64,000 nt of DNA from Aporrectodea caliginosa (GCA_020284085.1 JACEVL010000004.1:757307-821306), one strand, 5' to 3'; shown: positions 61,701-62,959, counted from the first letter of the stretch. Notes: generated from the letters alone by a model not told the origin. A program made the numbers and translations.

Positions 61701-62207
61701 ATTCTTTTTCCGACTCAGACTCTGATTCTTCCTCAGATTCGTCCTGTGTCACCTCAGTCTTTGCCAGCTTCAAACTTCGAGAGACTTCTACATCTTTGCT
61801 CTGGTCTTTAGGGATCTTGTCCACTTTCATCAATTCTTCCACATGAACATTGCTGGCACCTTCCACAGCCACTGGAAGCGTTACAGCATAAAACAACTCT
61901 GCTGATGACTCCTCTTCTTTACATATTTTAATGACCTGCTCTTGCTGTAAAGATATCTCCTCAGTCTTTGACACAGTCCTTTTCTCTACTGCGTGCACAA
62001 CCTCGACCTTTGCCGAAGCTTTTACTGATCCATACTCATTGATAGCCTTCACAGTGTATTTAGCACAGTCATCAACGGTGCAATTGTAAATCACACAAGT
62101 GTGCAAGTCTGTGATTTCGTCATAGCTGATGGCAAGTTTAGCATCAGTTCTCTTCGGTTTTAGTTTGTCCTCGCCTTTGTACCACTTCACATCAGGTTCA
62201 GGGACTC
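294..62207 (-). CDS. unc-89: Obscurin/UNC-89-like giant sarcomeric protein (internal part of gene, 33 exons)
   Basis: The gene encodes a giant modular protein of the obscurin/UNC-89 family. Members sit at the M-line or I-band of striated muscle and link myosin filaments to Rho signalling. Visible domain order is: half Ig, 15-copy repeat linker, Ig domains separated by charged linkers, four more Ig, SH3, SH3, DH, PH, five Ig, three FN3. Exon ends were set by AG/GT splice signals plus reading-phase continuity, which closes at all junctions. SH3-DH-PH embedded among I-set Ig domains separates it from titin (no RhoGEF) and from Trio/Kalirin (spectrin repeats). No initiator, stop, promoter or kinase domain is in the window; kinases known in the family would lie downstream. 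Family assignment is confident; orthology and species are not resolved. Individual exons are listed separately. Confidence 0.88.
642..1202 (-). other. Intron, nothing recognised
   Basis: 561-bp AT-rich intron between FN3 exons 32 and 33. No repeat or conserved element is evident. Confidence 0.6.
1203..1441 (-). CDS. unc-89: Exon 32: rest of second FN3
   Basis: 239 bp, phase 2 to 1. It encodes [40 protein letters not shown] and [20 protein letters not shown]. This is a textbook FN3 with Trp, Y-I-V-E and G-x-S-x-P motifs. Confidence 0.88.
1442..2325 (-). other. Intron with CCA/ACC-rich tract
   Basis: 884-bp intron that splits the second FN3. Positions 2095-2260 are a degenerate (ACC)n/(CAC)n tract on the plus strand. 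The rest is AT-rich and unremarkable. Confidence 0.6.
2326..2446 (-). CDS. unc-89: Exon 31: charged linker and start of second FN3
   Basis: 121 bp, phase 1 to 2. It encodes [20 protein letters not shown] and [20 protein letters not shown], the A and B strands of the next FN3. It follows the largest intron (9 kb). The donor GTATGT is at 2325-2320. Confidence 0.82.
3470..3690 (+). mobile_element. LINE (L2-like) 3' tail
   Basis: The end reads gaataagctggtgccctgcg, then ggcgctttagaagtttggag, then ggttacgattac-like. The same terminal block recurs at 49840-49900 and, more diverged, at 17070-17140, where it follows recognisable reverse-transcriptase sequence. That linkage identifies it as a LINE 3' end. 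Confidence 0.55.
4895..5280. repeat. Compound CAT/CAG/CAC trinucleotide array
   Basis: A run of mixed CAT, CAG and CAC triplets lies inside the MITE. It includes a higher-order unit of about 27-28 nt (cagcagcatcagcatcatca) repeated at about 4943-5080 and a CACCATC-rich part at 5185-5280. Both strands are open over it only because of the triplet composition. Confidence 0.85.
5337..5397. repeat. Two copies of an 18-bp perfect palindrome
   Basis: CTACGAGTTAACTCGTAG occurs at 5337-5354 and 5380-5397, each followed by GTGGCG. The second copy joins directly to the right terminal repeat of the MITE. It looks like a subterminal repeat, possibly a duplicated transposase-binding site. Confidence 0.8.
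5427..7979 (+). mobile_element. hAT-like DNA transposon relic with 8-bp target duplication
   Basis: The ends are inverted: TAGGGTGGTCCAAAA at the left (5429) and TTTTTTGACCACCCTA at the right (to 7979). They are flanked by TGATACAA (5419-5426) and TGATACAT (7980-7987), a 7/8-match 8-bp duplication. Plus-strand fragments of a transposase-like protein remain in several frames: [40 protein letters not shown] and IASNTG (5600-5905), then [10 protein letters not shown] and [20 protein letters not shown] (6800-6940), [20 protein letters not shown] (7041-7100), and [20 protein letters not shown] (about 7285-7345). These resemble uncharacterised invertebrate transposase-like proteins I recall from Hydra and insects. 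Frameshifts and stops show it is dead. It is split by a nested element at about 5962-6743. Confidence 0.72.
5962..6743 (+). mobile_element. Nested Charlie/ZBED-type hAT relic
   Basis: The left end CAGAGGTTCATAACC resembles the Charlie-type terminus CAGTGGTTCTCAACC. Several gtgtgtcgc motifs lie near both ends. Positions 6189-6389 encode a fragment ([37 protein letters not shown]) like the hAT C-terminal dimerisation domain of ZBED5/SCAND3-type transposases. The host transposase coding line is broken between ALACR and LATVFKAV across this segment. The right terminus is not intact; I place it by where the host sequence resumes. Confidence 0.55.
9885..11060. mobile_element. Cluster of truncated retroelement 3' ends with pentamer tails
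   Basis: There are four short fragments with 'gcgcTTTAtaaA'-type ends. About 9890-9965 is plus (ggggcgctttacaaatt). About 10195-10290 (tail TGTAT x4, agcgccccttccag), 10556-10665 (tail TATTC x4, ataaagtgccactcgc) and 10990-11060 are minus. The 10195-10290 fragment is repeated in opposite orientation at 35155-35229. Family identity is uncertain. Confidence 0.45.
11475..11668 (-). CDS. unc-89: Exon 30: FN3 second half
   Basis: 194 bp, phase 2 to 1. It encodes [40 protein letters not shown]. The FN3 hallmarks Y-I-I-E-R, Y-R-I-R-A-E-N and G-x-S-x-P are clear. The donor is GTATGT at 11474-11469. Confidence 0.87.
11669..12141 (-). other. Intron, nothing recognised
   Basis: 473-bp AT-rich intron that splits the first FN3. 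No repeat is evident. Confidence 0.6.
12142..12316 (-). CDS. unc-89: Exon 29: helical linker and FN3 first half
   Basis: 175 bp, phase 1 to 2. It encodes [20 protein letters not shown], a charged linker, then [20 protein letters not shown] and [10 protein letters not shown]. The FN3 core Trp (ISWQPA) is present. The donor is GTGCGT at 12141-12136. Confidence 0.82.
12440..12625 (+). mobile_element. tRNA-derived SINE remnant
   Basis: It contains a B-box-like block (caggttcgatacccgc), then gactcagccttcaactccct and cttcaaaatgagcag. That arrangement matches the common marine-invertebrate SINE body ('gactcagcctttcatccct...gataaaatgag'). The A box is not clear. It lies in the intron between the last Ig and the first FN3. 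Confidence 0.45.
12992..13164 (-). CDS. unc-89: Exon 28: Ig second half
   Basis: 173 bp, phase 2 to 1. It encodes [40 protein letters not shown] and RAVLIVD. The F-strand YKC is present. This is the last Ig before the FN3 block. Confidence 0.85.
13165..13611 (-). other. Intron rich in ATT-type microsatellite
   Basis: 447-bp intron inside an Ig domain. Positions 13420-13590 are degenerate (ATT)n/(ATC)n. Nothing else is seen. Confidence 0.6.
13612..13743 (-). CDS. unc-89: Exon 27: Ig first half
   Basis: 132 bp, phase 2-2. It encodes [40 protein letters not shown] and TIQW, with the codon for Trp split at the donor (GTCAGT, 13611-13606). Confidence 0.84.
13960..14105 (+). repeat. Dispersed repeat, copy 1
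   Basis: The segment tctaatgcacacagcatcaa / ccgatggcacacca / ccaagccgtaatcag / ccagaagatca recurs in the same orientation at about 50525-50655 with good similarity. The family is unknown to me. The partner copy supports a real interspersed repeat. Confidence 0.6.
15185..15405 (+). mobile_element. tRNA-derived SINE, family A
   Basis: It has a tRNA-like head (gagcaccgcttaaa, ttgtaatgcgg, then B-box-like atgggtttgacttccc) and a body with gagcaaggtcttcactcaca. The tail includes tttgaatggagggcagt and tacagttgtac. The same family occurs on the minus strand at 38695-38905 and 40275-40490. Confidence 0.65.
16235..17145 (+). mobile_element. LINE (L2/CR1-like) reverse-transcriptase C-terminal fragment
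   Basis: A decayed frame reads [20 protein letters not shown], then [15 protein letters not shown], then [16 protein letters not shown]. This is the typical L2/CR1 region following the RT core. Later, 16740-16800 gives a [10 protein letters not shown] motif. It ends at about 17140 with the shared tail (gaataagctggagctctgtg). Stops and frameshifts make it a pseudogene. Confidence 0.72.
18674..19235. repeat. Tetranucleotide (CATC)n array, ~560 bp
   Basis: An almost pure CATC repeat with small interruptions, notably 18995-19075. It lies in the intron just downstream of the exon 26 donor. Interruptions such as catcatcc show unit slippage. The long open frames on both strands here are artefacts of the repeat. 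Confidence 0.95.
19316..19476 (-). CDS. unc-89: Exon 26: Ig second half
   Basis: 161 bp, phase 0 to 2. It encodes [40 protein letters not shown] and [10 protein letters not shown]. It completes the Ig begun in exon 25. Its donor (GTAAG) lies only about 80 bp upstream, in transcript sense, of the large CATC array. Confidence 0.84.
19477..20289 (-). other. Intron with AAT microsatellites
   Basis: 813-bp intron in an Ig domain. (AAT)n tracts are at 19762-19777 and 20080-20175. There is an internal duplication of 'cattgcagaatagtag' at about 19948 and 20009. Nothing else is recognised. Confidence 0.6.
20290..20723 (-). CDS. unc-89: Exon 25: complete Ig plus most of a second Ig
   Basis: 434 bp, phase 1 to 0. 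It has a basic/acidic lead ([20 protein letters not shown]), then a full Ig with [17 protein letters not shown] and [20 protein letters not shown]. The next Ig begins with [20 protein letters not shown] and [20 protein letters not shown]. The second Ig has Leu in place of the B-strand Cys. The donor GTAAGT is at 20289-20284. Confidence 0.87.
20996..21171 (-). CDS. unc-89: Exon 24: Ig second half
   Basis: 176 bp, phase 2 to 1. It encodes [40 protein letters not shown] and [18 protein letters not shown]. The F-strand YEC is present, so this Ig has both canonical cysteines. Confidence 0.86.
21172..21914 (-). other. Intron with CAT/CAG tract
   Basis: 743-bp intron. 21780-21885 is a CAT/CGT/CAG triplet tract close to the exon 23 donor. 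A tcacgattatcatgatcctc-like motif recurs three to four times at 21605-21710. Confidence 0.6.
21915..22029 (-). CDS. unc-89: Exon 23: Ig first half
   Basis: 115 bp, phase 1 to 2. It encodes [39 protein letters not shown]. The donor GTATGT at 21914-21909 splits the Trp codon and restores it with the next exon (KW/YRDG). Confidence 0.85.
22356..22589 (-). CDS. unc-89: Exon 22: Ig domain following PH
   Basis: 234 bp, phase 1-1. It encodes [40 protein letters not shown] and [21 protein letters not shown]-strand Cys and C-strand Trp are present, and the F-strand Cys is absent (YTAKA). Acceptor is CAG at 22590-22592, donor GT at 22354-22355. Confidence 0.87.
22590..22978 (-). other. Intron with (CTGT)n tract
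   Basis: 389-bp intron. 22735-22910 is a degenerate CTGT/CTAT tetranucleotide tract. Nothing else is seen. Confidence 0.65.
22979..23183 (-). CDS. unc-89: Exon 21: PH domain C-terminal half and start of next Ig
   Basis: 205 bp, phase 0 to 1. It encodes [20 protein letters not shown] and [20 protein letters not shown], then WCDLLRRWL, the PH C-terminal helix with its invariant Trp. An Ig A strand follows at once ([14 protein letters not shown]). PH and Ig therefore abut with only a few linking residues (LPKWGC). Confidence 0.86.
23410..23640 (-). mobile_element. tRNA-derived SINE, family B
   Basis: The minus strand reads GTGGTGTAGCGGTATGTTC (A-box-like), then AGGTTGCAGGTTCGAATCT (good B box), then a body with GGCAATGGGAAACCACCTC. 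It lies inside the intron that splits the PH domain. Confidence 0.72.
23668..23817 (-). CDS. unc-89: Exon 20: PH domain, first half
   Basis: 150 bp, phase 0-0. It encodes [40 protein letters not shown] and [11 protein letters not shown]. This is the beta-sheet half of the RhoGEF-associated PH domain ('R.lFLF...ll..kk' pattern). DH-associated PH domains bind lipids and tune exchange activity. Confidence 0.86.
23818..24391 (-). other. Intron, nothing recognised
   Basis: 574-bp AT-rich intron between DH and PH exons. Confidence 0.6.
24392..24661 (-). CDS. unc-89: Exon 19: DH domain, CR3 and last helix
   Basis: 270 bp, phase 0-0. It encodes [20 protein letters not shown], then [20 protein letters not shown], equivalent to the canonical 'L.kPvQRi.rY.lLLkel' CR3 motif. 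A helix that ends in [17 protein letters not shown] links to the PH domain. The usual Gln of PVQR is His here (PYHR). Confidence 0.86.
24662..25578 (-). other. Intron, nothing recognised
   Basis: 917-bp intron between exon 19 and the possible microexon. Around 25330-25510 a loose motif with ttcatatgaa-like palindromes recurs. No family is recognised. Confidence 0.55.
25579..25617 (-). CDS. unc-89: Possible 39-nt cassette microexon in DH domain
   Basis: 39 bp, phase 0-0, flanked by CAG on the acceptor side (25618-25620) and by donor GTAAAT (25578-25573). It would add 13 acidic residues ([13 protein letters not shown]) between CR2 and CR3. Exons 17 and 19 also join in frame without it, and that shorter form is closer to the usual DH length. 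It therefore looks like an optional insert. The upstream pyrimidine tract is poor, which lowers confidence. Confidence 0.45.
25828..26991. mobile_element. 1.13-kb insert between 19-bp direct repeats, unidentified
   Basis: GCAATTTATTAATGAAACA occurs at 25828-25846 and again at 26973-26991. The enclosed 1126 bp is richer in GC and CpG than its surroundings and begins CAGGGCCGTAGCAAGC, a hAT-like terminus. The other edge shows no matching inverted end. A 19-bp duplication is more typical of LINE-mediated insertion. On the minus strand a short frame starts [20 protein letters not shown] (about 26477-26415) and stops soon after. Type unresolved. Confidence 0.5.
27282..27374 (-). CDS. unc-89: Exon 17: DH domain, CR2 region
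   Basis: 93 bp, phase 0-0. It encodes [20 protein letters not shown] and [11 protein letters not shown], the DH region that typically reads 'Y..Yc.n...a...l......f'. The acceptor is TATAG at 27375-27379 and the donor GTACCT at 27281-27276. Confidence 0.8.
27664..27733 (-). CDS. unc-89: Exon 16: DH domain, central helix
   Basis: 70 bp, phase 2 to 0. It encodes [20 protein letters not shown] and LSH, matching the DH segment that usually reads 'LlxeLe...ig..Fl'. It is supported by acceptor TTTCAG at 27734-27739 and donor GTAAGC at 27663-27658. Confidence 0.78.
27734..28336 (-). other. Intron, nothing recognised
   Basis: 603-bp AT-rich intron inside the DH region. Confidence 0.6.
28337..28504 (-). 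CDS. unc-89: Exon 15: DH (RhoGEF) domain, CR1 region
   Basis: 168 bp, phase 2-2. It encodes [20 protein letters not shown], the DH conserved region 1 with E-x-x-Y, then [20 protein letters not shown] and [15 protein letters not shown], the second helix that contacts the GTPase. DH domains catalyse GDP release from Rho-family GTPases. The donor GAGTAAGC at 28336 is strong. Confidence 0.86.
28960..29470 (+). mobile_element. LINE (CR1/L2-like) RT fragment, degraded
   Basis: Mixed-frame plus-strand reading gives [20 protein letters not shown], then [20 protein letters not shown]. This corresponds to the common CR1/L2 motif 'TSRLDYCNSLLYGLP...LQ.VQN.AARLVTG...HITP'. Multiple frameshifts are present. 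It lies in the intron between exons 14 and 15. Confidence 0.65.
30036..30313 (-). CDS. unc-89: Exon 14: second SH3 domain + lead into DH
   Basis: 278 bp, phase 0 to 2. It encodes a full SH3: [20 protein letters not shown] (ALYDY-like AIAEY), [20 protein letters not shown] (conserved Trp) and [20 protein letters not shown] (complete WVPxxYL peptide-binding turn). A basic/Gln helix follows ([14 protein letters not shown]) and leads into the DH domain. Its intact WVPxxYL turn makes it the better conserved of the two SH3s. Confidence 0.87.
30773..31156. mobile_element. hAT (Charlie-like) MITE
   Basis: The left end is CAGTACTACTCAAACTGTGG. The right end, reverse complemented, is CAGTGCTTCTCAAATTTTC. 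The two share CAGTrCTwCTCAAA. Length is 384 bp and no coding capacity is seen. Flanks GCTTAAAC and GTTTACAG could be a decayed 8-bp target duplication (5/8). Confidence 0.7.
31602..31715 (-). CDS. unc-89: Exon 13: end of first SH3 + acidic inter-SH3 linker
   Basis: 114 bp, phase 0-0. It encodes [20 protein letters not shown], the last SH3 strands, in which the usual Tyr of the 3-10 turn is Glu. A Glu/Ser linker follows ([18 protein letters not shown]). The donor AAG/GTCGGT at 31601-31600 is non-optimal but is the one that joins the next exon in frame. Confidence 0.74.
31826..32065 (+). mobile_element. LINE RT C-terminal tail fragment
   Basis: The plus strand reads [20 protein letters not shown], then [13 protein letters not shown] and a stop. 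This is the well-known CR1/L2-type C-terminal motif 'AG.R.F...GPR.WNSLP..I....s...FK'. It sits in the short intron that splits the first SH3. Confidence 0.8.
32253..32488 (-). CDS. unc-89: Exon 12: pre-SH3 helix and first SH3 domain (main part)
   Basis: 236 bp, phase 1 to 0. It encodes a short helical lead ([18 protein letters not shown]), then SH3 strands: [20 protein letters not shown] (ALYDY-like motif VLDDY), [20 protein letters not shown] with the conserved Trp, and LAKDKHQ at the splice. No clear IQ motif is visible in the lead, unlike vertebrate obscurin, which has one near this place. Confidence 0.8.
32489..32966 (-). other. Intron, nothing recognised
   Basis: 478-bp intron between exons 11 and 12. 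No repeat or coding signal is seen. Confidence 0.6.
32967..33164 (-). CDS. unc-89: Exon 11: Ig second half
   Basis: 198 bp, phase 1-1. It encodes [20 protein letters not shown] to [20 protein letters not shown] and VNVGVSG. The core Trp and the F-strand YTC Cys are present. This is the last Ig before the SH3-DH-PH cassette. Confidence 0.85.
33446..33546 (-). CDS. unc-89: Exon 10: Ig first half
   Basis: 101 bp, phase 2 to 1. It encodes [20 protein letters not shown] and [14 protein letters not shown], strands A to B of an Ig whose B-strand Cys is replaced (TLATAVRG). The acceptor is TAG at 33547-33549 and the donor GT at 33444-33445 (GAGGTATT context). Confidence 0.8.
33694..33913 (-). CDS. 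unc-89: Exon 9: Ig second half
   Basis: 220 bp, phase 1 to 2. It encodes [20 protein letters not shown] to [20 protein letters not shown] and [11 protein letters not shown]. The usual core Trp is Phe (VLFYKNG). I chose the donor GTATGT at 33693-33688 because the frame hits a stop shortly after, and because phase 2 fits the next exon exactly. Confidence 0.82.
34093..34906. mobile_element. Tandemly duplicated TIR element (two copies, 402-bp offset)
   Basis: The two copies are nearly identical, at about 34124-34487 and 34526-34906. Each starts TATCCATCTAGT and ends ACTAGATGGATA. The duplicated unit also includes about 30 bp of left flank (aaaatacagcccgtaaaa). The interior is CpG-rich (ggcagcgcgcccg, ttgcggccaatgacaacg). 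Differences between copies are mostly single-base homopolymer changes and a short caagcaagcaag expansion. No protein is encoded. Confidence 0.75.
35155..35229 (+). mobile_element. Retroelement 3' end with ATACA tail
   Basis: The sequence gagcgcctctgaataggaat, ggaaggggtgctataacaag is followed by (ATACA)n. It is the reverse complement of the fragment at 10195-10290, so the family has at least two copies here. A LINE is inserted into its pentamer tail. Confidence 0.65.
35230..36166 (+). mobile_element. 5'-truncated LINE (CR1/Jockey-like) with intact C-terminal ORF
   Basis: A 189-codon open frame (to 35799) reads [53 protein letters not shown] and [20 protein letters not shown]. This is the reverse-transcriptase thumb/C-terminal part of a CR1/Jockey-type non-LTR element. 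A ~350-bp 3' UTR follows, ending in (ACTT)n at 36148-36163. ACAATACAATA flanks both sides, consistent with insertion into the ATACA tail. The lack of stops suggests a fairly young copy. Confidence 0.8.
36413..37163 (-). CDS. unc-89: Exon 8: Ig end, coiled-coil-like Lys/Glu linker, full Ig, half Ig
   Basis: 751 bp, phase 0 to 1. It starts [14 protein letters not shown], the G strand of the exon-7 Ig. About 100 residues of heptad-friendly charged sequence follow ([40 protein letters not shown]). A complete I-set Ig comes next ([19 protein letters not shown] to [18 protein letters not shown], with W at EIRWSKNG), and then the first half of another ([20 protein letters not shown]). The B-strand Cys of the full Ig is Tyr. 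The linker may form a single helix or coiled coil (inference). Confidence 0.87.
37164..37893 (-). other. Intron with CAT/CAC microsatellite
   Basis: 730-bp intron in an Ig domain. 37636-37795 is a (CACCAC/CATCAT)n tract on the plus strand. Nothing else is seen. Confidence 0.65.
37894..38063 (-). CDS. unc-89: Exon 7: Ig C-to-F strands
   Basis: 170 bp, phase 1 to 0. It encodes [20 protein letters not shown] through [16 protein letters not shown], completing most of the Ig begun in exon 6. The conserved core Trp and the DSGEY F-strand motif are present. The acceptor is TAG at 38064-38066 and the donor GT at 37892-37893. The G strand is supplied by exon 8. Confidence 0.85.
38603..38665. repeat. 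(ATAC)n microsatellite
   Basis: About 15 perfect copies of the tetranucleotide ATAC, adjoining the tail side of a minus-strand SINE. A related TATG-rich tract occupies 38900-39015. Confidence 0.9.
38695..38905 (-). mobile_element. tRNA-derived SINE, family A
   Basis: The minus strand reads GTGGCCGATTGGTTAGAGCG (A-box region), CAGCCTGTAAC, GGTACGGGTTCAGGCC (B box). A body with AAGGGACCTTGAGCAAGACC follows, and the tail includes CAAATACAGTTGTATTGTAC. The tRNA-like head is well preserved but lacks tRNA folding downstream, so it is a SINE and not a tRNA gene. Confidence 0.75.
39109..40059 (-). CDS. unc-89: Exon 6: half Ig + poly-Glu linker + half Ig
   Basis: 951 bp, 317 codons, phase 1-1. It opens with [20 protein letters not shown] and [20 protein letters not shown]. 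The linker holds an almost pure glutamate run of roughly 24 residues (about 39683-39750), then Lys/Glu-rich sequence ([17 protein letters not shown]). It ends with [20 protein letters not shown] and LQVKVEG. The B-strand Cys is replaced by Val in this Ig. It is the last of the symmetric linker exons. Confidence 0.86.
40060..41362 (-). other. Intron with SINE and short tandem duplication
   Basis: 1.3-kb intron. Besides the SINE, about 41033-41199 is duplicated in tandem at 41200-41350 (ttacrttcctacagtctg, tctataaagctc, cattcrcarccatcaa), next to the exon 5 donor. 40490-41030 is AT-rich with nothing recognised. Confidence 0.6.
40275..40490 (-). mobile_element. tRNA-derived SINE, family A
   Basis: It matches the 38695-38905 copy (minus strand): GAGCGCTCAGCTTGTAATG head, AAGGGACCTTGAGCGAGTCC body, GGAAGGAGTGCGATATCAAA tail. 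The head is interrupted and more diverged. It lies in the intron between exons 5 and 6. Confidence 0.7.
41363..43660 (-). CDS. unc-89: Exon 5: half Ig + ~38-40 x 14-aa V/E/K/P repeats + half Ig
   Basis: 2298 bp, 766 codons, phase 1-1. It starts with [19 protein letters not shown] and runs to [20 protein letters not shown]. About 110 irregular residues follow ([18 protein letters not shown]). Then come 38-40 tandem copies of a 14-residue unit, consensus [14 protein letters not shown], diverging toward the 3' end ([19 protein letters not shown]). It ends in [20 protein letters not shown] and the half-Ig end WCQVKG. The unit is similar in composition to titin PEVK-type spring segments; the sequence does not align with the known 26-28-residue titin unit, so the spring role is inferred. 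The opposite strand is open for about 567 codons, which I read as a codon-composition shadow. Confidence 0.9.
41450..43115 (-). repeat. 42-bp coding minisatellite, ~38-40 copies
   Basis: The 42-nt unit reads [14 protein letters not shown] on the minus strand. Changes between copies are mainly single substitutions at fixed positions: P to A or S after EEK, IVV to IIV or III, and A to D or G. There are no frame-breaking indels. Ends of the array are more diverged than the centre. Confidence 0.93.
43661..45806 (-). other. Intron, mostly featureless
   Basis: 2.1-kb AT-rich intron between exons 4 and 5. At 44555-44665 a segment of about 55-60 bp is duplicated (acctatagatattggaatg / acctataaatatcggaatg). 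Nothing else is seen. Confidence 0.6.
45807..46694 (-). CDS. unc-89: Exon 4: half Ig + charged linker + half Ig
   Basis: 888 bp, 296 codons, phase 1-1. The opening Ig half has [20 protein letters not shown] and [20 protein letters not shown]. The linker is mixed charge with little internal repetition ([26 protein letters not shown]). It closes with [20 protein letters not shown] and LQCKVKG. It shares linker motifs with exon 3, for example a SLKLE.P motif and a KVSEEKK/KVSDGKK start. Confidence 0.87.
46695..48478 (-). other. Intron with one LINE fragment
   Basis: 1.8-kb intron between exons 3 and 4. It is AT-rich apart from the RTE-like fragment at about 47595-47910. Confidence 0.6.
47595..47910 (-). 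mobile_element. Endonuclease/RT-type LINE C-terminal fragment
   Basis: The minus strand reads [20 protein letters not shown], then [20 protein letters not shown] and [12 protein letters not shown]. It matches the common C-terminal 'R...WlGHvlR....l....leGk..gkR.rGRpr..W.d' motif of RTE-type elements. The frame is open over about 80 codons. Confidence 0.75.
48479..49369 (-). CDS. unc-89: Exon 3: half Ig + charged linker + half Ig
   Basis: 891 bp, 297 codons, phase 1-1. The opening Ig half has [20 protein letters not shown] and [20 protein letters not shown]. The linker contains [11 protein letters not shown] and the acidic run [17 protein letters not shown]. It closes with [20 protein letters not shown] and LQCKVKG. 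The Ig halves are strikingly similar to those of exon 4 (KPKKSDKRL), which indicates exon duplication. Confidence 0.87.
49840..49900 (+). mobile_element. LINE (L2-like) 3' tail fragment
   Basis: ctggtgccctgcgcttggct, then gagtggcgctttagaagttt, then ggagattacgattac. It is almost identical to the block at 3617-3680. Confidence 0.7.
49996..50500. mobile_element. pogo/Tc1-mariner-like MITE
   Basis: The left end is CAGTTGATGCTGCTTAAG, then TGCATA. The right end, reverse complemented, is CCGTCGACACCACTTAAG, then TGCATA. Most mismatches are transitions, as expected for an old element. The left flank is TA. The CAGTyGA...CTTAAGTGCA ends resemble Tigger/pogo termini. No coding content. Confidence 0.55.
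50525..50655 (+). repeat. Dispersed repeat, copy 2
   Basis: It shares ggtgtctaatgcac, gcatcaaccgatggcacacc, ccaagccgtaatcagg and ccagaagatcagtcc with 13960-14105. Same orientation. Confidence 0.6.
50915..51690. mobile_element. Inverted-repeat element built of GAGTGACA microrepeats
   Basis: The left arm (about 50915-51035) is cctatggatgg followed by several AAAGAGTGACA-like units. The right arm (about 51540-51690) is its imperfect reverse complement (tgtcactcttttgct, gtcactcttttaa, cccatccatgg). The middle 500 bp has no recognised coding content. It resembles a foldback or long-TIR MITE. Exact ends and target duplication are unclear. Confidence 0.5.
52194..53069 (-). CDS. unc-89: Exon 2: half Ig + acidic/basic linker + half Ig
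   Basis: 876 bp, 292 codons, phase 1-1. It begins with [19 protein letters not shown], completing the Ig started in exon 1, and runs to [20 protein letters not shown]. The linker is rich in Glu, Lys and Val ([31 protein letters not shown]). It ends with [20 protein letters not shown] and LQCRVQG, the first half of the next Ig. The acceptor is at 53070-53071 (CTGCAG) and the donor GT at 52192-52193. It is paralogous to exons 3-6. Confidence 0.87.
53070..55004 (-). other. Intron with degenerate ~140-bp tandem repeats
   Basis: 1.9-kb intron between exons 1 and 2. AAAATAACACCA recurs at about 54593, 54731 and 54876. gatgatgaagaaacc recurs at about 53560 and 54387, which is 6 x 138 bp. A diverged tandem array of ~140-bp units across roughly 53450-54950 fits this spacing. 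53100-53440 shows nothing. Confidence 0.45.
55005..62207 (-). CDS. unc-89: Exon 1 of window: half Ig + 15 x ~146-aa repeat linker + half Ig (2401 codons)
   Basis: A single 7203-bp open exon, phase 1-1. It starts after an acceptor at 62208-62210 with an Ig C, D, E, F and G-strand half ([11 protein letters not shown] to [20 protein letters not shown], residues about 1-75). An acidic linker follows, then 15 tandem copies of a unit of about 146 residues (about residues 186-2340). It ends with the first half of the next Ig ([13 protein letters not shown]; the usual B-strand Cys is replaced, IKLVYKVQG), and the donor is at 55003-55004. Each unit has a Ser/Glu tract, a helix-favouring block with EREAIQL and [19 protein letters not shown], and a K/P/E/V tract such as [14 protein letters not shown]. 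The composition suggests an elastic PEVK-like polyampholyte spacer; that role is inference. The upstream half of the first Ig lies outside the window. Confidence 0.9.
55180..61650 (-). repeat. Coding tandem repeat, 15 copies, mostly 438-bp period
   Basis: The landmark EREAIQL recurs 15 times. Spacing is mostly 438 bp, with variants of 420, 435, 456 and 471 bp, all multiples of 3, so the reading frame is kept. Length variants come from gain or loss of KKEPEV-type blocks in the basic tract. The central copies form a near-identical 876-bp two-unit super-repeat. Two other adjacent pairs, with periods 420 and 438 bp, are also almost identical. Confidence 0.93.
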
Positions 62208-62959
62208 CTGTTGAGCATAAGCAAGACCAACTCACAAATTCTGAAGCCAAACTAATACGTATTATATACTCACTGTTGATTCTATCCACAGAATTTTTAT
62301 AATAATAAATAACAACAACTATAACAAAATGCAAACTGCACTTCAACAATTGAAATCATGGCAGCAGACAATTATATTTTTTGTGTTGACTGCATATTTC
62401 CATTAATCTGCATTCATTTTGATAGAAAAACATTAAACCTAGAGTGGATAGATCTCAGTGAGATATAATTTAATACTAACAACTTGAATTCTTAATCAGA
62501 CCTGTATTGATTCCATTGTGGTTAATGCACACACAATGGAATCTAGAAATTAGTTATGCAAGTATGTACTGGTTATCTGCATGAAAACATCCTAGATAGC
62601 ATAAATCAAAGACAGTATACACTGCTGCCTTTGATTGTAAGCATCCTGCAAGAAAGTACATGTAATCAGCAAAGTTATTTCATTCACTGCAAATAAATTC
62701 AATTTCATTTGCCAGATCATACACAGCTGCAACATTGAATACAGTTATTGAAAGATGCAGTTCCATCTTAAAAATATATCGATAATTAAGATCATGATGA
62801 TGATGTTGATAATGGTAGTGATGATGACTGCAAGTGTACAGGACCTAAATGACCTGCTATAATGTTTTAACGGATTGCAAATTATTCCCATTAACTTGCT
62901 TGAAATACTTAGAAAGTATGATGTGTGTTTGCTTCTCTGCAAAATTCAGTTTACTAAGT

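Noticed and set aside
55223..61846. Series of ~123-codon plus-strand open frames at 420-470-bp spacing
   Set aside because: Antisense shadows of the 15-copy coding repeat; each ends at the same relative position in every copy.
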